A DNA stretch of 64,000 nucleotides from contig CM051455.1 of assembly GCA_028274465.1 (NCBI GenBank), positions 110,668,261 through 110,732,260 on the forward strand, read 5' to 3'. The stretch comes from Plantago ovata (Eukaryota; Streptophyta; Magnoliopsida; Lamiales; Plantaginaceae). This document shows, one piece after another, positions 1 to 10,619 of the stretch. Positions within the stretch are counted from its first letter, which is position 1. Each line of letters starts with the position of its first letter. The position numbers and the translations under genes were made by a program. The notes beneath the pieces are model-generated. The model did no database searches. It saw only the letters and a program-made list of their open reading frames with translations, and had not been told where the DNA came from.

Positions 1-586
1 TAAACTTATCGTTGGTGATAGTATGTGAATTCTTAGCGAAGGGTTGATAATTATGCTAATGGCTATATCGCGCGTTATACTCCGTGTTATTGCTTTATTT
101 CTTTGATCTAGCGAAATCTATATCTTCGTACGTTGATTAATTATTGCACACAATTGGACAATTCTTTTACCTATTTAAATATATATCTTCGTAGTGTTGA
201 ATAATTACGGAACACAATTGGACAATTCATTGGTCTTTGCCCTATTTAAATCTATATCTTCGTAGTGTTTGATAATTACAACAGGACAACTCATAGATCA
301 AGATCTCCATGCAAAACCGAGGAATTTACGCATGATTATTAACCCGTTATGCTTTGAAGGACCATACTATCACCGATCTCCATTATCTGTTAAGAAAAAC
401 CTTTGCTATATCGTCTGCTGTTTTTATATTCTAAATTAGATTTGATAAAGCTAGTCATAGTTCTTAGAGATCGACACTCGAGGTTATTCTAGTGCTACAC
501 TATGGTTTTCGTTGTAGTTGTGAATTGCCTTTGGTTAAATAACAAATTTATTTGATTAATCGAGTCTGACAAATTCGTGACCATCA
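1..586 (+). repeat. 5' LTR of Athila A, 3' portion only
   Basis: This is the last 586 bases of the LTR. It ends in ATCA immediately before AATTGGCGCC, the usual LTR/primer-site border of this family, and aligns with 4158-4742 with few differences. The promoter part of the LTR lies left of the window. Confidence 0.88.
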
Positions 587-589
587 AAT

Positions 590-607
590 TGGCGCCGTTG
601 CCGGGGA
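590..607 (+). other. Primer binding site, tRNA-Asp type
   Basis: TGGCGCCGTTGCCGGGGA is complementary to the 3' end, CCA included, of plant tRNA-Asp(GTC). It starts four bases after the LTR end. The same site occurs at every Athila-like element in the window. Confidence 0.9.
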
Positions 608-914
608 CTATACTCCTTTTTTCTATTTAATTTGTTTATATTTTCAGCATTCGGTTCCCTACAGAAGAACATGCTCTGGGGGTTTGCTCTCAGGAAATCT
701 CACTTTCTTACCCTATTTCTTCCCCCCTATCTTTTTCAGAAAATTCATCTAATCTGATCTCGGTTACCTTACGTGCTTGCGCTCTCGTAGTTCTCGGTTA
801 CATTGTGTTTGTTTCCACTCTTTGTGCTTTTCTTTGCAAGTTTTTGTTTTTCTTTTGTGGATTCTGCTCCTTGGTTTCTTATTTCCTCCTGTGTAGAAAC
901 TAGTTATATGAAGG
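608..914 (+). other. Untranslated leader of Athila A
   Basis: This pyrimidine-rich stretch between primer site and gag has no open frame of note. It resembles the start of the leader in element E (58909-59115). Confidence 0.6.
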
Positions 915-1226
915 ATGAGTCAACCACCGTTGCCCCGGTATGTGATGCCTCGAGGGCCTTGCATAACATCTGATGACGATTGCAGGAATTATGACTTTGA
1001 TCCTGCATACTACTCCATTCTCTCCATGTTTTCAATGGGTGATGATCCAAGAGGGTTCTTAGACACATACGAGGAAGGTGTGTTGAGGATACCTCATGAG
1101 AATGAGGAGGGGGTTATTTTATCACACGAGCAACTTTGTATGAGAGGATTTATGGGAGCCTTGGAAGGGTACGCTCGAAGATGGCTCAGAATCCCGCCGG
1201 AAAAACCGTTTGCGCACTTGGGGTGA
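915..1226 (+). pseudogene. gag N-terminal part, Athila A (frameshifted)
   Basis: The frame starts at an ATG at 915 and encodes about 103 residues. Residues 28-95 match the layout of the gag of elements B and E: a D-P-x-x-F-[LI]-x-[ST]-Y-E-x-x-[VI] stretch, then ...QLC...F, then a [RW]-W-[LI] stretch. Gag would form the capsid-like particle in the cytoplasm. The frame ends at 1226, but the next conserved segment (RTWGEV, as in the other gags) continues one base out of frame from about 1205, so a single-base frameshift broke the gene. No zinc knuckle is visible. The gag assignment rests on similarity to E and B and is fairly secure; the exact start is not. Confidence 0.65.
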
Positions 1227-1824
1227 AGTAACCAGCAAGTTTCTGGAACATTGGGATAGGGACTCACCTCCCGGGTTAGGGGCATGGACGTCTCGCTTCA
1301 GTAGTCAGCCACCAGAAATCGACATTGCCGATGAAGAGGAATGTGGAGAAGAATCCATTGATGAAGTCTCCTCAGTGCTTAGCTTGGATTCCACGTCCTT
1401 ACTTGCGGATGTCGAGGTTGTTGGTCAAAAGGAAGTCGTGGAGGAGGTGATAACTGAATCCATTGCTTCACTTGAGTCAGAGAGTGAAGGCGTCAGTTGT
1501 GTTGAGGTCGAGGAGCCAATCTCTGAAGATTTTGGTGTCTCTGAATCAATTGCTGCAGATACTCTTGATCTTGACTCCTACGTTCTGGTCCATGCACCCA
1601 CCTATGAGTTCCAAAGGAGTTTTGATCCTCTTTACTCTTTTTATTTTCCATCTGATTCCCTTAGTTATTTTTTAGATTTTGTTTTTCTTGGTTTTGTTAA
1701 TTTTAGTTTTCAGGGAATCATGGACTTGCTTGAGCAGATCCGGAGAGGAGCCAAGGATGGTTCCCAAGATGCGAGGAATAATGGAACGGATGCACAAGAT
1801 TCATTTCCATTTGATAATGGATAA
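1210..1824 (+). pseudogene. gag C-terminal part with acidic tail, Athila A
   Basis: This continues gag in the +1 frame relative to 915-1226. The first residues (RTWGEVTSKFLEHW) match the gag core RTWSQVVEEFLARF of element E; the following Retrotrans_gag core found in B and E is missing, so an internal deletion is likely. From about residue 35 the product is very acidic (many Glu, Asp and Ser) for about 85 residues, like the acidic region after gag in B and E, then becomes hydrophobic and aromatic around residues 140-168. No pol motif follows. The hydrophobic part could be non-coding DNA that happens to be open. Confidence 0.55.
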
Positions 1825-3420
1825 CATTAGTGGTAATGATCTCCTGTCTGACATGTGGAGGGGCTATTATGGGGATTTCAATCCCGATAATTAGTCTTTT
1901 CACATGTCCGCTCTCAGCCGACCGAGGCCAAACCGTTCGGTAACATCTAGTATCACTTTTTATTTACTCATTCTCTTTTGCTAGGGACTAGCTTAAGTCT
2001 TATGAGGGGGATGGGATGTAAACCATGATGTTAAGTATTGTTTGGCTTTTGATGTTGAGTATGGTATCTTGTTTTTGTTTGCATTTGCACGTTTACTGCT
2101 TTCTTAGTTTTTAGGTTGCATTCACTACATACATCCTAGGATAGTCTTGCATGTTTTATATGGAGTTTATTGCCGAATTTTTTGAACTTTTTTATTGGAT
2201 AGATTAACTAACTATGCCATTAATCATATGCTTCATCTCTATGAATTTGTTTGAGGTTTTTCTCGCTTGGCTTGTCACATTTATGTATTGCTCTTAGTTA
2301 AGCTTGGTAGTCTCGACATCACTTAGTGGTGTTTTCTCTACTGCGGTTCACGAAGGCCTTTATAATAGGATGATGCATGTTAGGGTCTTATGGTTGTTTT
2401 CCCGAGTAATTATGTACCTAAGAGGCAACAAGTCTTCACCATTCTTTGAGGTTGCTAAATGCCTAGGAAGGAGGTAGTGTGAGGTTGTGTGATCCTTTGT
2501 TTATAATCTATTCTTCCGAATAGGTTTGGGGAGGGGGTTACACTATCATTAGACTTCTTTTTCGTTTTTCATTTCCGTATTGTGAGTTTATTTTTCCTTT
2601 CTCGTAAATTTTGTACTCCAACCTATTGTTTCGAATAGGTTTGGGGAAGTCGTGTGAGTCATTTTGTTTCTTTTTCGTTATGCTACTACTGGCTAAAAAA
2701 AAATCAAAAAAAAAAGAAAGAAAAATTTCCAGGAAAAAAGAAATTGGAAAGGAAAAAAAAGGGAAAAAGACCCCAAAAAAGCAAAGAAGGGTCCAAAAAA
2801 ACAAAGCCAAATAGCAGTTTAGCAAAGTGTTGTGTCTCATTTTTCAATTCTTGTAATGTTCGTAATCGTGTTGTAATTTTCTATTTTTTGTCTTTTGTTT
2901 TTGAATATCATCTGTTCTAGACCACCCTCGTCCTGCCATTCAGGAAGTGGTGAATATCTTAAGGCTTTGTTTGAGAGATGGGTAGAATAGGGGAGTGTTA
3001 TCTTTTATAGGGAACCCTCCTTCGTTTGATGAGAGCCAGTACTGATTCGACCTCTTTGAGGGAAAGTCTTAAACTTGGTGAACACCAGTAAGTCCTCAGT
3101 TTCATAGGCACGGGACAACCATTCGTATCTTAACATGTTTCATTACGTCGTCACTGACTTGGTCAAAGTAGAGAATGTTACGAGAGACTATCTTGTCTTG
3201 ACATAACTGCTTATGTTGATGTGTATGGGTCAATCGAGGCATTCTTCAACCTATATTCATGTTTTGATTTATATGGTTTTTGTTCATATGTTTTTTGATA
3301 GATTCAGTAGATTAGTTCATTTTATTTGCCATGAGACTCCATTTTATGTGTTGCATTGTTTTTTGTATTAGAGTCTAGCTTAGTTGCTTGAGGAAAAGCA
3401 AAGGTTTGGTTTGGGGAGTT
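1825..3420 (+). other. Long 3' non-coding region of Athila A, with polypurine tract
   Basis: About 1.6 kb without a credible gene lies between gag and the 3' LTR. It is conserved with the matching parts of B (37021-38512), C (51561-52780) and the fragments at 49431-50230 and 57350-57686. It begins with a box around CCGACCGAGGCCAAACC at 1919. It holds a purine-rich tract of about 115 bases (2694-2810) and two short inverted repeats (2510-2525; 2621-2640), each followed by TTTGGGGA. The element's own polypurine tract, TTTGGGGAG at 3410-3418, abuts the LTR. Confidence 0.75.
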
Positions 3421-4742
3421 TCATGAATGTGTATTTTACACTTTCATTTGAGTCTTTTTCACCTATTTTAGATATCCTCTATGTTAATTTAGCAATATTT
3501 TAGTGCATTTTATTAGAATAGTGTCACGTTTCCCTTTAGTTTTATTTTACAGGTTTTGGTTGAAAAACGAGGATTTCCGGGCAATTATATTGAAGTTGAC
3601 AAGGAATTGGTGTTCCAGAAGCCTAATTGGATTATCTGAAGGTTTCCGGATAGAATTTGAAGTCTAGGGGTCGAATATGGAGGTTAGAAGGCCACTAGAA
3701 GTCAGAAACCGAGTCCGAAAAGGGGAAGGAATCCAAAAACGCGTCGAAAACGCGCAAAATCCTGAAATTTACTCCCGGGTGAATCGCCCGGGATGTGGGG
3801 CGAATCGCCCCACACCAGGCGACTCGCCCGGTGTGTGGGACCCTTCGCCCCACACTATTTCGAATACTATATATAGTTTCTCAGTTTTTCTCCGAATTTC
3901 ATACTTTTCCAGACCTATTCTCTCACCTTTCTCTGTAGTTTTAGGTAGGAACTTCCCAGAGCCTGTTCTGGGGGTTCATAGCTTAGGAGATACTTTTTCA
4001 TAGCAGTTTGGAGTTTGTAAGATCGCGATTCTTCGGAGACTGACAACCTTCGGTAACATTGTATCTTACAGTTTTTCTACTTATTTTTATATATCTTTCA
4101 TCATGTTTTCATTCATTCGTGGTATGATTTATGTTGATTGCATGACAACTATGAGTAGCTAAACTTATCGTTGGTGATAGTATGTGAATTCTTAGCGAAG
4201 GGTTGATAATTATGCTAATGGCTATATCGCGCATTATACTCCGTGTTATTGCTTTATTTCTTTGATCTAGCGAAATCTATATCTTCGTATGTTGATTAAT
4301 TATTGCACACAATTGGACAATTCTTTGACCTATTTAAATATATATCTTCGTAGTGTTGAATAATTACGGAACACAATTGGACAATTCATTGGTCTATGCC
4401 CTATTTAAATCTATATATTCGTAGTGTTTGATATTTACAACAGGACAACTCATAGATCAAGATCTCCATGCAAAACCGAGGAATTTACACATGATTATTA
4501 ACCCGTTATGCTTTGAAGGACCATACTATCACCAATCTCCATTATCTGTTAAGAAAAACCTTTGCTATATCGTCTGCTGTTTTTATATTCTAAATTAGAT
4601 TTGATAAAGCTAGTTATAGTCCTTAGAGATCGACACTCGAGGTTATTCTACTGCTACACTACGGTTTTCGTTGTAGTTGTGAATTGCTTTTGGCTAAATA
4701 AAAAATTTATTTTATTAATCGAGTCTGACAAATTCGTGACCA
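3421..4742 (+). repeat. 3' LTR of Athila A
   Basis: The LTR begins right after the polypurine tract with TCATGAATG (TGATGAATG in sister copies) and ends near GTGACCA, missing about the last three bases. Sister LTRs begin TGATGAA and end TTCATCA, inverted ends typical of the family. Length is about 1.32 kb. It contains a GC-rich palindrome cluster (3774-3856) and a TATA box (about 3868-3876). It is fused at 4742/4743 to an LTR fragment in opposite orientation. Confidence 0.88.
3774..3877 (+). promoter_or_regulatory. Athila LTR promoter: palindrome cluster and TATA box
   Basis: Consecutive GC-rich palindromes occur at 3774-3792 (CCCGGG arms), 3795-3813 (GTGGGGCGAATCGCCCCAC) and 3818-3828 (GGCGACTCGCC), then TGTGGG with CCCACA arms to about 3856. 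The TATA box CTATATATAG lies about 15 bases further. Each full Athila LTR here repeats this order. The promoter role is inferred from position. Confidence 0.6.
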
Positions 4743-5551
4743 GTGTTCCGTTATTATTCAACACTACGAAGATAGAGGTTTTAGATAGATCAAAGAAATA
4801 AAGCAATAACTCAAAGTCTAATGCGCGATATAGCCATTAGCATAATTATCAACCCTTCGCTAAGAAATCACATACTATCACCAACGAGAAGTTTAGCTAC
4901 TGATAGATGTCATGCAATCAACAGAAATCATAGCAAGATAGAATGAAAACATGTTGAAAGATAAATAAATATAAATAGAAAAACTGTAAGATACAATGTT
5001 ACCAAAGGTTGTCAATCTCCGAAGAATCGCGATCTTACAAGCTCCAAAACGCTAAGAAAATGTATCTCCTAAGCTAAGAATCCCCAGAACAGGCTCTGGA
5101 GAATTCCTACCTGAAACTAATGAGAAAGGTGAGAGAAAAGGTATGGGAAAGTATGAAAAACGGAGAAAACTGAGCAACTATATATAGTGATTCGGCAAGT
5201 GTGGGGCGAGTCGCCCCACACACCGGGCGATTCGCCTGGTGTGGGACGATTCATCCCACGTCCCGGGCGACTTGCCCGGGAGGTTCTCACGGCTGGAAAC
5301 GCGTTTTCGACGCGTTTTTGGATTTGTTTTCCTTTTCGGACTCAGTTTTTGCCTTCTATTGACCTTTTAGCCTTCAGACTCGACCCCTAGACTTCAAATC
5401 CTATCCGGAATCTTCTACATACTACAATTAGGCCTTCGAAACACCAATTCCTTGTCTACTTCATTATAATTGCCCGAAAAACCTCGTTTTTCACCCAAAA
5501 CCTATAAGGTGAAAAAAGACTCGAATGCAAGTGTAAAATACACGTTCATCA
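4743..5551 (-). repeat. Inverted, truncated Athila LTR
   Basis: On the minus strand this reads as an Athila LTR from its start (TGATGAACG at 5551) through the palindrome cluster (about 5200-5285) and TATA box (5178-5187), stopping after GGAACAC at 4743. The last part of the LTR is missing. It abuts the 3' LTR of A tail-to-tail, and its intact end lies inside the 5' LTR of the outer Copia element. No 5-bp duplication can be assigned. Confidence 0.82.
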
Positions 5552-5643
5552 GCTATATACATGATCAATTAACCTGCATGTTAAGAAAATTTTTGAAATT
5601 CCGCTGCGTACCCTATGGGTAAGTCTGACCATATTTTCTTACA
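5552..5643 (+). repeat. Remnant of outer Copia 5' LTR
   Basis: These 92 bases match the last 92 of the full Copia LTRs (for example 11458-11549), ending TTTTCTTACA just before the primer site. The rest lies beyond the Athila sequence on the left. Confidence 0.85.
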
Positions 5644-5644
5644 G

Positions 5645-5660
5645 TGGTATCAGAGCCAGG
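5645..5660 (+). other. Primer binding site, initiator tRNA-Met type
   Basis: TGGTATCAGAGCCAGG is complementary to the 3' end of plant initiator tRNA-Met, the usual Copia primer. One base (G) separates it from the LTR. Copies at 11551 and 17409 read GCGAGG instead of GCCAGG, one mismatch. Confidence 0.92.
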
Positions 5661-7108
5661 TTAACTGATTATGTATATACGTATATATGTTAAGTGATTT
5701 CGTAGTTCATGTGGATGCAATTGATTCTATGATTAATTCGATTTTCGAAAGTTTGTTTTTATACAAATTTAAAATTTATATTTTTCAAAAAAAAAAAAAA
5801 AATTTATAAATCTATATATACACCGCCTGCGTGACGCAGGCGCCCGTGCCTGCGGGACGCAGGCGCCCTAGGGGACGGGATTCGATCCCGTCCCCGTATA
5901 TTATATATATATATTTATTTAATTTTTCGGGTTGGACCCAAAATCGAAATTTTGGAAATTTTGAAGATTGAATTTTATATTTGGAATATAAATATAATTT
6001 AATTGTAATTATTTTTAACTAGAGGGGTTAAATTTAATTAGTATTAAGTCAAGGGGCTTATTTGTGATTTTTCAATTTATTGTTATTACAAATAAGTCTC
6101 TCTACTTTTGAATTTTAAATTTAACACCTCCAAGGTTTCAAAAATTACAACTGAGTCCTTCGGGTTTTCAAAATTGCTACCTGGTGAATAGAATTTTTGA
6201 TTTTTCAATCTAGTCCAAATTTTCAATTTTTCATAGAGATTATAAGTATGGGATTATAATTTTCATAATGAAATTATGAAGTCATTTGGCATCCACATAG
6301 GCTACTACTCGTTTGTTTGCTCAATATGCTATTGTTTGACAATGCATGTTTAAATACTATGTATTTTACTTTCCGTTCGACCGCTATGCATGCGAGGGTA
6401 GGCGGCGCCCTCTGATTTGTCGGACCGCATATTTTTATATATGGGCAGGTGGCGCCCATTATGTGCTTGACCGCGTTTAGAACTAGAATGGATAGGGGGC
6501 ATCCATTACGTGTAGACCGCTCATGCATGATGGGTAGGCGGCGCCCTTATTTGTTTGTAGATGACTGATAACAACCCTCAAGCTACAAACCCCAACCAAT
6601 ATAAGTGCAGAAATATGTATACGTATGTGTTTCTGAGATGCTTTCCATGGGGTGCTTTAATTCTGAACTTTCATTGCGTTTCCCTGTATTGGCGACCTCG
6701 TCTTGCAGACTCGCAGTGATCGTCAGATTAGAGTAAGCGTATGGTTATAACTTACTGCACATTGTATCTAGCGACCTCGATAGGTACAATATGTAGAGCA
6801 TCTGGTTAAATTAGATTTAACACCCAAGAGTTGCGTGACGCAATTGGATAGTCCTACCGGTCATATTATGTTATGCGACCAGCCCCCGTTGGAGTATAGC
6901 ATAGTATGGATTTGGATCTTGGCCACTACCGTAACTTGTTGGACATTACCCGTATGTTTGTTTTGGGGGGCAATCATATGTGAAATAGTGGAAGCTAAAC
7001 AGCTAAAGGACTTGTTGTTTAGTTATGTTGACTGTGTATTTAGAAATAGTATTTCAATAGTTGATTTATTATTTTTGGTCTATACTATTTCTCCTTAGGA
7101 AAACCAAA
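5661..7108 (+). other. Copia leader with GC-rich tract, hairpins and 45-base repeats
   Basis: This is about 1.45 kb between primer site and gag with no credible gene. It holds an A-run, a GC-rich inverted-repeat tract (5822-5895), AT-rich inverted repeats with three-base loops (5947-5961, 5974-5992, 6262-6280) and four diverged repeats of about 45 bases from 6379 to about 6555, each starting GACCGC and containing a form of GGTAGGCGGCGCCC. Three further copies of this leader occur in the inner array. Confidence 0.75.
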
Positions 7109-7984
7109 ATGGCGAGTATCTCGCTCTGTGCTGTCTTAGAGAAGCAAATTTTGACCGGACCAAACTTCCTAGATTGGATCAGGAATATTCGTTTGGTGCT
7201 GAGGTACGCAAAGATTGAGTACGTCTTGGACGAGGCTATTCCCGTGTGTCCCGAGATTCTGACTGCCGATCAAGTTGCTGCTTGGAATCAAGCCAACAAG
7301 GCAAAGTCTAATAAGCATAAAGAGGATGCTTGATCCGCACAGTGTATTATGTTGGCGGCAATGAGCAATGAGCTGCAGAGACAACATGAAAGCATGTTGC
7401 CGTATGAGATGTTGAAGCATCTTGAGTCGCTCATTAAGACGACAACCAGAAGTTTTGAATTTGATTTGATCAAAGAGATACACAGATGCAAGCTCAATGA
7501 AGGAGGGAACATGTCTGAACATGTTCTCAAGATGATTGGTCTCTTTGAGAAGCTTGTCGATGCCGGTGTCAAGCTGGAGAACAAAATCATGGTGATCTTT
7601 GTCCTTCAATCATTGTCGAGTTCGTATTCGCAGTTCATCATTAACTACACCATGAATGCGAAGGACGTTACACTGCCCCAGATCCATAATCTGCTGAAGA
7701 CATATGATCAAACTCTTCCAACGAAGGAGAAATCGATCATGTATGTTGGGCAACCGTCTAACCCAAACCCGAGAAACAAAGGTGTTAAGGGTAAGGGAAA
7801 GTCGGGAGCCAAGGCTAACACTTCGAGTGATAGGCCTAAGCGTCTGAACCAGAAAAGGAAGTTCAAGAGGAGCGGAACGATACGCACATATGAATGTCTT
7901 TTCTGTAAGCAGAAAGGGCATTGGAAGAAAGATTGCTCTAAGCTAAGGGCAAACCAGCTAAGAAGCCGCCGGCTTCTAGCTTAG
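7109..7984 (+). pseudogene. gag of outer Copia element, one stop and one frameshift
   Basis: The likely start is ATG at 7109 (MASISL), the position matched by the inner copies at 13027 and 18847. The N-terminal part resembles plant Copia gag (UBN2/DUF4219 type: ...LTGPNFLDWIRNIRLVLR...). A TGA at 7331-7333 interrupts the frame; inner copies have AGA there. The second half (7349-7984) ends with a basic linker and an intact CCHC zinc knuckle, CLFCKQKGHWKKDC, at about residues 180-193 of that part, the nucleic-acid-binding motif of gag. One missing A near 7950 then shifts the frame before the protease. This is the only copy with a complete knuckle. Confidence 0.8.
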
Positions 7985-7991
7985 CTCAGGT

Positions 7992-8503
7992 ATGTTCGTT
8001 ATTGAAATGAACATGACTTCTTTTGACTCCAATGGTTGGGTATTAGATACAGCCTGTGGCTCACACATTTGTAATAATGTGCAGGGGCTAATTGAACACA
8101 TGCTAGTCAAGCAAGGTGAAATCACTTCAATGTTGGGAACGACAATCCAGTTGAAGCCAAACGCGTTGGACGCTGCAAGATAGATTTACCATCAGGACAA
8201 TGTTTAGAACTTGGTAACGTTTATTTTGTTCCATCCATTGCCAGAAATATTATTTCCATTCCATTGTTGGACAATTTGGGTTTTTCCTTTCGATTTGCTA
8301 ATAATACTTGTTATTTTTCGTTAAATGACCGGTATTATGGAAAGGCTCGCTTAGTGAATGGTTTATATATTTTGCAAAGTAGTCTACCTTAATTTCAAAT
8401 ACATAACAAACAACCGTCTTCAAGTAGGAAGAATAATCTATCTTATCTATGGCATTGTCGGCTAGGCCATATCAATGAAACACGGATTCAAAGACTAAGG
8501 AAG
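7992..8503 (+). pseudogene. Protease and gag-pre-integrase region, outer Copia, broken
   Basis: The segment WVLDTACGSHIC (about residues 17-28 of the frame at 7992) is the position of the Copia aspartic protease active site; this family reads D-T-A rather than D-S-G. The frame is lost near 8125 by small indels relative to the inner copies, and a TAA near 8389 interrupts the region leading to integrase. The protease would cut the Gag-Pol precursor in the particle. It is not functional as it stands. Confidence 0.65.
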
Positions 8504-9507
8504 TTGGACTACTTAGAACCATTTGATTTTGAATCATATGGTACATGCGAATCATGTGTTAAGGGTAAGATGACGAACAAACCTTTTGTTGGACAAGGTG
8601 TTCGTGCCACTCGCTGCCTAGAGCTCATACATGCCGATGTATGTGGACCTTTTAAAAACCATGCGCGTGGGGGTTATCCTTACTTCGTTACCTTTACTGA
8701 CGATTTCTCATGGTATGGGTATATTTATCTTATGACGAATAAATCCGAGACCTTTGGGAAATTCAAGGAGTTTAGGAATGAGGTCGAGAATGAATTGAAC
8801 CTAAGGATAGTCACTCTTCGATTAGATCGAGGAGGTGAATACCTTAGTGAAGAATTTATCAACTACTTGAAGGAAAGTGGAATTCAATCGCAATGGACTC
8901 TTCCAAAATATCTATGGGGATATGCGCTACAAACTGCAATCTACATTCTGAACCGTGTACCATCTAAATCAGTGGAGAAAACTCCTTATGAGTTATGGAA
9001 AGGAAAGAAGCCCTCACTGGGCTATCTTAGTCCTTGGGGCTGTCCTGCGATAGTCAAATTGTTGCTCACTGATAAGTTAGATGCCAAAGGTGTCAAAGTA
9101 TATTTCATAGGCTATCCTCGTCAGACGAGAGGCTATAAATTCTATCATGCTGAAGATCACAAGGTGATAGTATCTAGAAACGTCAAGTTTTTAGAAGCGG
9201 AATACCTCGAAGGAGAGAGGTTAGATGATATGATAGAACTTGAAGAAATTCAAAACTTTAACACGCGCGAACATTAGTTCTCTAAATCTTCTTATTTGGA
9301 CTCAAGTTCAGTGGGAGCTTTCGAAGCAGACAAGGGTAATGATATGACACTTGCTAGGCATGTCATAGTCAGTGGGACTCCTGTGATTAGATCAACAGTT
9401 GAAACCACACCAATAGAACCTGTTGTCAATCAACCTGTGCAACAAGTTGCACAAGAGCAGCCTCCCGCTAGGGAACGGGGTCGTAGCACGCGACCGACTG
9501 CATCAGT
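8504..9507 (+). pseudogene. Integrase of outer Copia element, catalytic Glu deleted
   Basis: The frame begins in the zinc-binding region (CESCVKGKM, the two Cys of the HHCC finger; the His pair lies just upstream in WHCRLGH). The core shows the first Asp (HADVCGPF) and second Asp (LRLDRGGEY). A 90-base in-frame deletion relative to 27670-27759 removes the segment with the third catalytic residue, Glu (NGVSERRN in copy 4), so strand transfer should be impossible. A TAG at 9275-9277 follows the core; the linker runs on to TASV and is cut at 9507 by the inner Copia insertion. The deletion is shared with the copy at 14182-15365. Confidence 0.8.
9503..9507 (+). repeat. Target duplication TCAGT, left copy
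   Basis: TCAGT immediately precedes the inner LTR start (TGATAGTG) and recurs right after the last inner LTR at 32219-32223. Five bases is the usual length for LTR elements. The left copy also recurs at 15361-15365 through the later tandem duplication. Confidence 0.88.
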
Positions 9508-10619
9508 TGATAGTGTATATGTCCTAGAGACAGTCCTTACTAAGGGCATGGTGCCCTTATAGAGGGCATATATGTACTATTACACAAGTCAACGTAATAT
9601 AATATATGTTTGTTGCATTTTACTATTGAGTATCGCTTTCATATTTATATTACACCGGGCATGCAACATGTCATATCTCTATTACTGTCTGTATTGATAT
9701 TAAACATGTCCCCTCGGATAGATGACAGATCACACAGATAGTGGGAGCTATGTGAGTTATCATCTATCCCAAACTCTCCCTAGTCGAGGTTCATCTCGGA
9801 TGTAGGGTTCTGAATGAACCAGACAAGACTAGTATGCGTGGAGGTTATACTTGTTGGAGCAAGTGTGAGCCGATCCCACGGCCACGAAACGGATTGTTGG
9901 ACAATCGAGAAACGTTCCCATAACTGCGTATAGTTGTTCGAAGAAGCTTTATCGAACAATGGAAGTACCCACCGGACACTCCCATCGATGTATACTCTAC
10001 ACCGAACTGTCTATGGGAACCGGTGAGTTGTCGAAGTGATGCCAGTCGTCCTTTGGACTTACAGGACTTTATCATCACATTTGTTGCCACATATCCTTGG
10101 TGGACCCGTCGATGTCAGCTCTGAATAAGCAGCTGACCTAAGACACGATCCAGGATTATGGCTACATACAAATGGGGATGATAAGTGATTCTGTGAAGGA
10201 TTCATCTCTCAAGTGTAGCACAGGAGAGCACTGCTCATAGTCGTTCATAGTTGTGATGGTAAAACCGCTGGCCAGCGTATCAATATTATTATGATGGTCA
10301 TAATAGATATTGGATTCACCATGCAACTCACTGAAGACGCCCGTGGATGTATTATTGGGATAGACACTTCATCGATCCTAGATACATTCGAGCAAGTCAG
10401 ATGAAGGGACGTTACCATCGCCGCGTTGAGCGCAACAGAATTCGCAACGAAAGGGTTAGCTTTGAGAAACCTCTCAAACGTCCTCATGTATTAATATTGC
10501 AAATGAACCGTCTAGGAATTCCATGTTGCCTCGTCTAGGACTTGATTAATACGATGAGGCCCTATGGGTCACACTATGTGGTGATTCAGCCTATCAGAAT
10601 ATCCTTGAAGATGGAATCG

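Larger units (their letters stand above)
1..4742 (+). mobile_element. Athila-like Ty3/Gypsy element A, gag-only
   Basis: Both LTRs, a tRNA-Asp-type primer site, a decayed gag and a polypurine tract are visible in the order expected for a plus-strand LTR retrotransposon. Bases 1-586 match the end of the 3' LTR (about 4158-4742). The internal region is only about 2.8 kb and shows no protease, reverse transcriptase, RNase H or integrase motif, so it must have depended on a relative for mobility. This fits the known class of terminal-repeat elements with only a gag (TR-GAG). The window begins inside the 5' LTR and the 3' LTR lacks its last few bases, so no target duplication can be read. Confidence 0.88.

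Noticed and set aside
590..607. tRNA gene at the primer sites
   Set aside because: Only the 18 bases complementary to the tRNA 3' end are present; no cloverleaf or promoter boxes.
2538..2920. Lys-rich and Phe-rich small frames (also at 49702-50045 and 52129-52438)
   Set aside because: They are translations of the purine tract in the non-coding Athila trailer.
3774..3856. Palindrome cluster as a CRISPR-like array
   Set aside because: Units abut or overlap, have no unique spacers, and the host is a plant; they belong to the LTR promoter.
4743..5551. Inverted LTR pair as terminal inverted repeats of a DNA transposon
   Set aside because: The two are LTRs with TATA box and Athila ends, of unequal extent, and enclose no transposase.
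7169..7921. Minus-strand frames opposite gag
   Set aside because: Shadows of the gag frame on the other strand, repeated wherever gag is.
9845..10538. Small frames inside Copia LTRs, repeated in each LTR (minus and plus)
   Set aside because: They lie in LTR sequence with hairpins, differ by stops between copies and show no known domain.
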